From Balanoglossus misakiensis (lineage: Eukaryota > Hemichordata), in assembly GCA_040954595.2 (NCBI GenBank), contig CM082596.2, positions 10,664,001-10,728,000 on the forward strand: a stretch of 64,000 bases of DNA, in the 5' to 3' direction. A model generated the notes under the pieces. That model worked only from the letters and a program-made list of their open reading frames with translations. It did no database searches and was not told where the DNA came from. Positions 60,801-64,000 of the stretch are shown piece after piece. The position numbers were made by a program, and so were the translations under genes. Position 1 is the first letter of the stretch. Every line of letters begins with the position of its first letter.

Positions 60801-63800
60801 TAATTTGACATTGCTAATGAAATGGTGACACTGAATCTGATTCTTTGCATCAGGGCAAATGGCGAAGCAAGCTTAATGATGCATCGGAGTAGATGGTGAT
60901 GCAAGCTCTGCATTTTGACATAGGTATTAAATGTATATACATGGATATTTAAAGTTGTCTGTAAATCCCCAGGTTAATACATGGCCACAAGCACTATAAT
61001 TTGATATTGCTACTGAAATGGTGACACTGAATCTGATTCTTTGCATCAGGGCATATTGTGAAGCATGCTTGATGATGCATTAGGATCAATAGTGATGGAA
61101 ACACTGCACTATGACATGGGCATTTAATGCATACGCATTGATATTTACAGTTGACTCTAAATCCCGAGGTTAATACATGGCTAAAAGCGCTGTTATTTAA
61201 AATTACTAATACAAGGGTGACATTGACTATGGGTAAATGGTGAAGCAAACGTGATGATGCATCAGGATAGATGGTGTTTTAAGCCCTTCACATTGACTTT
61301 TGAATATAATGCATATGGGGATTTAAAGTTGATTGTAAATCCCTAGGTTAATGCATGGCCAAAAGCAATTTTATTTGACATTGCTAATTGAACGATGACA
61401 TTGAATCGGATTCTTTGCATCAGGGTAAATGGCAATGCAAGCTTGATGATGCATCACGGTAGATAGTGATGCAAACACTTTACTTTGACATGTGTATTAA
61501 ATGCATATGGGGATTTCAAGTTGTTTACAAATCCCTGGGTTAATACGCGTCCAAAAGCACTGTAATTTGACATTGCTAATGCGATGTTGACATTGAATGT
61601 AATTCTCCGCATTAGGGCAAATGGCAAAGCAAGCTTAATGATGCAATGGAGTAGACGGTGATGCAAGCTATGCATTTTGACATAGGTATTTAATGCATGT
61701 GCATGGGTATTTAATGTTGAATGTAAATTCTCAGGTTAATACATCTCCAAAAGCACTGTAATTTAAAATTGCTAATGTAAGGGTGACATTGAATCTGATT
61801 CTTTGCATTAGGGGAAATGGCGTAGCAAGCCTAATGATCCATCTGAGTAGATGGTGATGCAAGCTAAGCATTTTGACATAGGTACTAAATGTATATACAT
61901 GGGTATTTAAAGTTGTCTGTAAATCCCCAGGTTAATACATGGCCATAAGCACTATAATTTGACATTGCTAATGAAATGGTGACACTGAATCTGATTCTTT
62001 GCATCAGGGCATATTGTGAAGCATGCTTGATGATGCATTAGGGTCAATAGTGATGGAAACACTGCACTATGACATGGGTATTTAATGCATACGCATTGAT
62101 ATTTACAGTTGACTCTTAATCCCGAGGTTAATACATGGCTAAAAGCACTGTAATTTAAAATTACTAATGCAAAGGTTACATCGAATATGGGTAAATGGTG
62201 AAGCAAGCTTGAAGATGCATCAGGGTAGCTGGTGTTTCAAGCCCTTCACATTGACATAGGAATATAATGCATATGGGGATTTAAAATTGATTGTAAATCC
62301 CTAGGTTAATACATGGCCAAAAGCACTGTAATTTAAAATTGCTAATGCAATGGTGACATTGAATGTGATTCTTTGCATCAGGGCATATTGTGAAGCATGC
62401 TTGATGATGCATTAGGGTCAATAGTGATGGAAACACTGCACTATGACATGGGTATTTAATGCATACGCATTGATGTTTACAGTTGACTCTTAATCCCGAG
62501 GTTAATACATGGCTAAAAGCACTGTTATTTAAAATTACTAATGGAAAGGTTACATTGAATATGGGTAAATGGTGAAGCAAGCTTGAAGATGCATCAGGAT
62601 AGATGGTGTTTTAAGCCCTTCACATTGACTTTTGAATATAATGCATATGGGGATTTAAAGTTGATTGTAAATCCCTAGGTTAATGCATGGCCAAAAGCAA
62701 TTTTATTTGACATTGCTAATTGAACGATGACATTGAATCCGATTCTTTGCATCAGGGTAAATGGCAATGCAAGCTTGATGATGCATCACGGTAGATAGTG
62801 ATGCAAACACTTTACTTCGACATGGGTATTAAATGCATATGGGGATTTCAAGTTGTTTACAAATCCCTGGGTTAATACGCGTCCAAAAGCACTGTAATTT
62901 GACATTGCTAATGCGATGTTGACATTGAATGTAATTCTCCGCATTAGGGCAAATGGCAAAGCAAGCTTAATGATGCAATGGAGTAGACGGTGATGCAAGC
63001 TATGCATTTTGACATAGGTATTTAATGCATGTGCATGGGTATTTAATGTTGAATGTAAATTCTCAGGTTAATACATCTCCAAAAGCACTGTAATTTAAAA
63101 TTGCTAATGTAAGGGTGACATTGAATCTGATTCTTTGCATTAGGGGAAATGGCGTAGCAAGCCTAATGATCCATCTGAGTAGATGGTGATGCAAGCTAAG
63201 CATTTTGACATAGGTACTAAATGTATATACATGGGTATTTAAAGTTGTCTGTAAATCCCCAGGTTAATACATGGCCATAAGCACTATAATTTGACATTGC
63301 TAATGAAATGGTGACACTGAATCTGATTCTTTGCATCAGGGCATATTGTGAAGCATGCTTGATGATGCATTAGGGTCAATAGTGATGGAAACACTGCACT
63401 ATGACATGGGTATTTAATGCATACGCATTGATATTTACAGTTGACTCTTAATCCCGAGGTTAATACATGGCTAAAAGCACTGTAATTTAAAATTACTAAT
63501 GCAAAGGTTACATTGAATATGGGTAAATGGTGAAGCAAGCTTGAAGATGCATCAGGGTAGCTGGTGTTTCAAGCCCTTCACATTGACATTGGAATATAAT
63601 GCATATGGGGATTTAAAATTGATTGTAAATCCCTAGGTTAATACATGGCCAAAAGCACTGTAATTTAAAATTGCTAATGCAATGGTGACATTGAATGTGA
63701 TTCTTTGCATCAGGGCATATTGTGAAGCATGCTTGATGATGCATTAGGGTCAATAGTGATGGAAACACTGCACTATGACATGGGTATTTAATGCATACGC

Positions 63801-64000
63801 ATTGATGTTTACAGTTGACTCTTAATCCCGAGGTTAATACATGGCTAAAAGCACTGTTATTTAAAATTACTAATGGAAAGGTTACATTGAATATGGGTAA
63901 ATGGTGAAGCAAGCTTGAAGATGCATCAGGGTAGATGGTGTTTCAAGCCCTTCACATTGACATTGGAATATAATGCATATGGGGATTTAAAATTGATTGT
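60801..64000. repeat. Second satellite array, right part, running off the window
   Basis: Same monomers as at 57908-59533, resuming after the TAATT duplication. The array continues to the last base, so its true length is unknown. Minus-strand open frames at 60994-61248, 61454-61675, 61952-62206, 62281-62580 and their later repeats are translated monomers, not genes. Confidence 0.92.
61261..63924. repeat. 1332-bp higher-order repeat of the second satellite, two copies
   Basis: ATCAGGATAGATGGTGTTTT starts at 61261 and 62593, and the translated frames at 61454/62786, 61952/63284 and 62281/63613 all give 1332 bp, about seven monomers. The copies are nearly identical (for example TTGACATAGG versus TTGACATTGG near 62250/63582). 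Monomers within a unit differ far more, as expected for a true higher-order repeat. Confidence 0.9.

Noticed and set aside
60994-63912. Set of 73-99-codon minus-strand frames with the motif HHQACFTICPDAKN
   Set aside because: Each lies in a second-satellite monomer and repeats at 1332 bp. Many monomers break the frame, so this is satellite translation.

Overview
This is a gene-poor, AT-rich stretch of animal nuclear DNA. Splice-like exon boundaries, TA-flanked miniature inverted-repeat elements, dispersed repeats and long satellite arrays all point to a metazoan, most likely an aquatic invertebrate; I cannot name the taxon from sequence alone. No bacterial features, no complete protein gene, no intact transposase or reverse transcriptase, and no CRISPR array were seen. 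The two longest-looking open frames are antisense to low-complexity coding sequence or lie inside satellites.

Left part (1-13.2 kb): single-copy-like DNA with a few exon candidates on the + strand. These are a glutamine-rich exon with strong splice sites (2246-2492) that needs a one-base correction, a second Gln-rich segment ending at a stop (3944-4207) with one internal stop, a weak exon candidate (6208-6346), and a terminal exon candidate (12022-12305). Between them lie short non-autonomous elements (972-1145, 4715-4919, 4966-5254), a 45-nt hairpin (2747-2791), a TATA/initiator block with a hammerhead-like core (about 6400-6640), two copies of a degenerate dispersed repeat (7.2-8.2 and 10.9-11.3 kb) and a CpG-rich promoter-like zone (8.2-9.8 kb).

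Centre (13.2-53.9 kb): a four-copy 139-bp tandem repeat, then long (about 0.84-0.9 kb) repeat units, then about 36 kb of a 116-bp satellite (15.7-51.7 kb, roughly 310 monomers), then long units again. The satellite is organised in several layers of higher-order repeats (exact offsets 580, 649, 812, 1160, 1275, 3203, 3364, 4704 and 7257 bp). The 116-bp monomer is recognisable as an internal piece of the long flanking units, and also of a dispersed element present at 53904-55162 and 59534-60800. The window therefore appears to show a satellite that arose by amplifying a segment of a mobile or dispersed repeat.

Right part (53.9-64 kb): one copy of that dispersed element, a polypyrimidine tract, a 52-60-bp minisatellite, an AT-rich degenerate repeat, a tRNA-like fragment (57668-57720), and a second, unrelated satellite (monomer about 177-196 bp, with a 1332-bp higher-order repeat) that runs off the window end. 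A second copy of the dispersed element has inserted into this second satellite; the uninterrupted monomers define its ends and a 5-bp TAATT target duplication.

All repeat periods were measured by locating landmark variants by eye. No alignment or database search was run.
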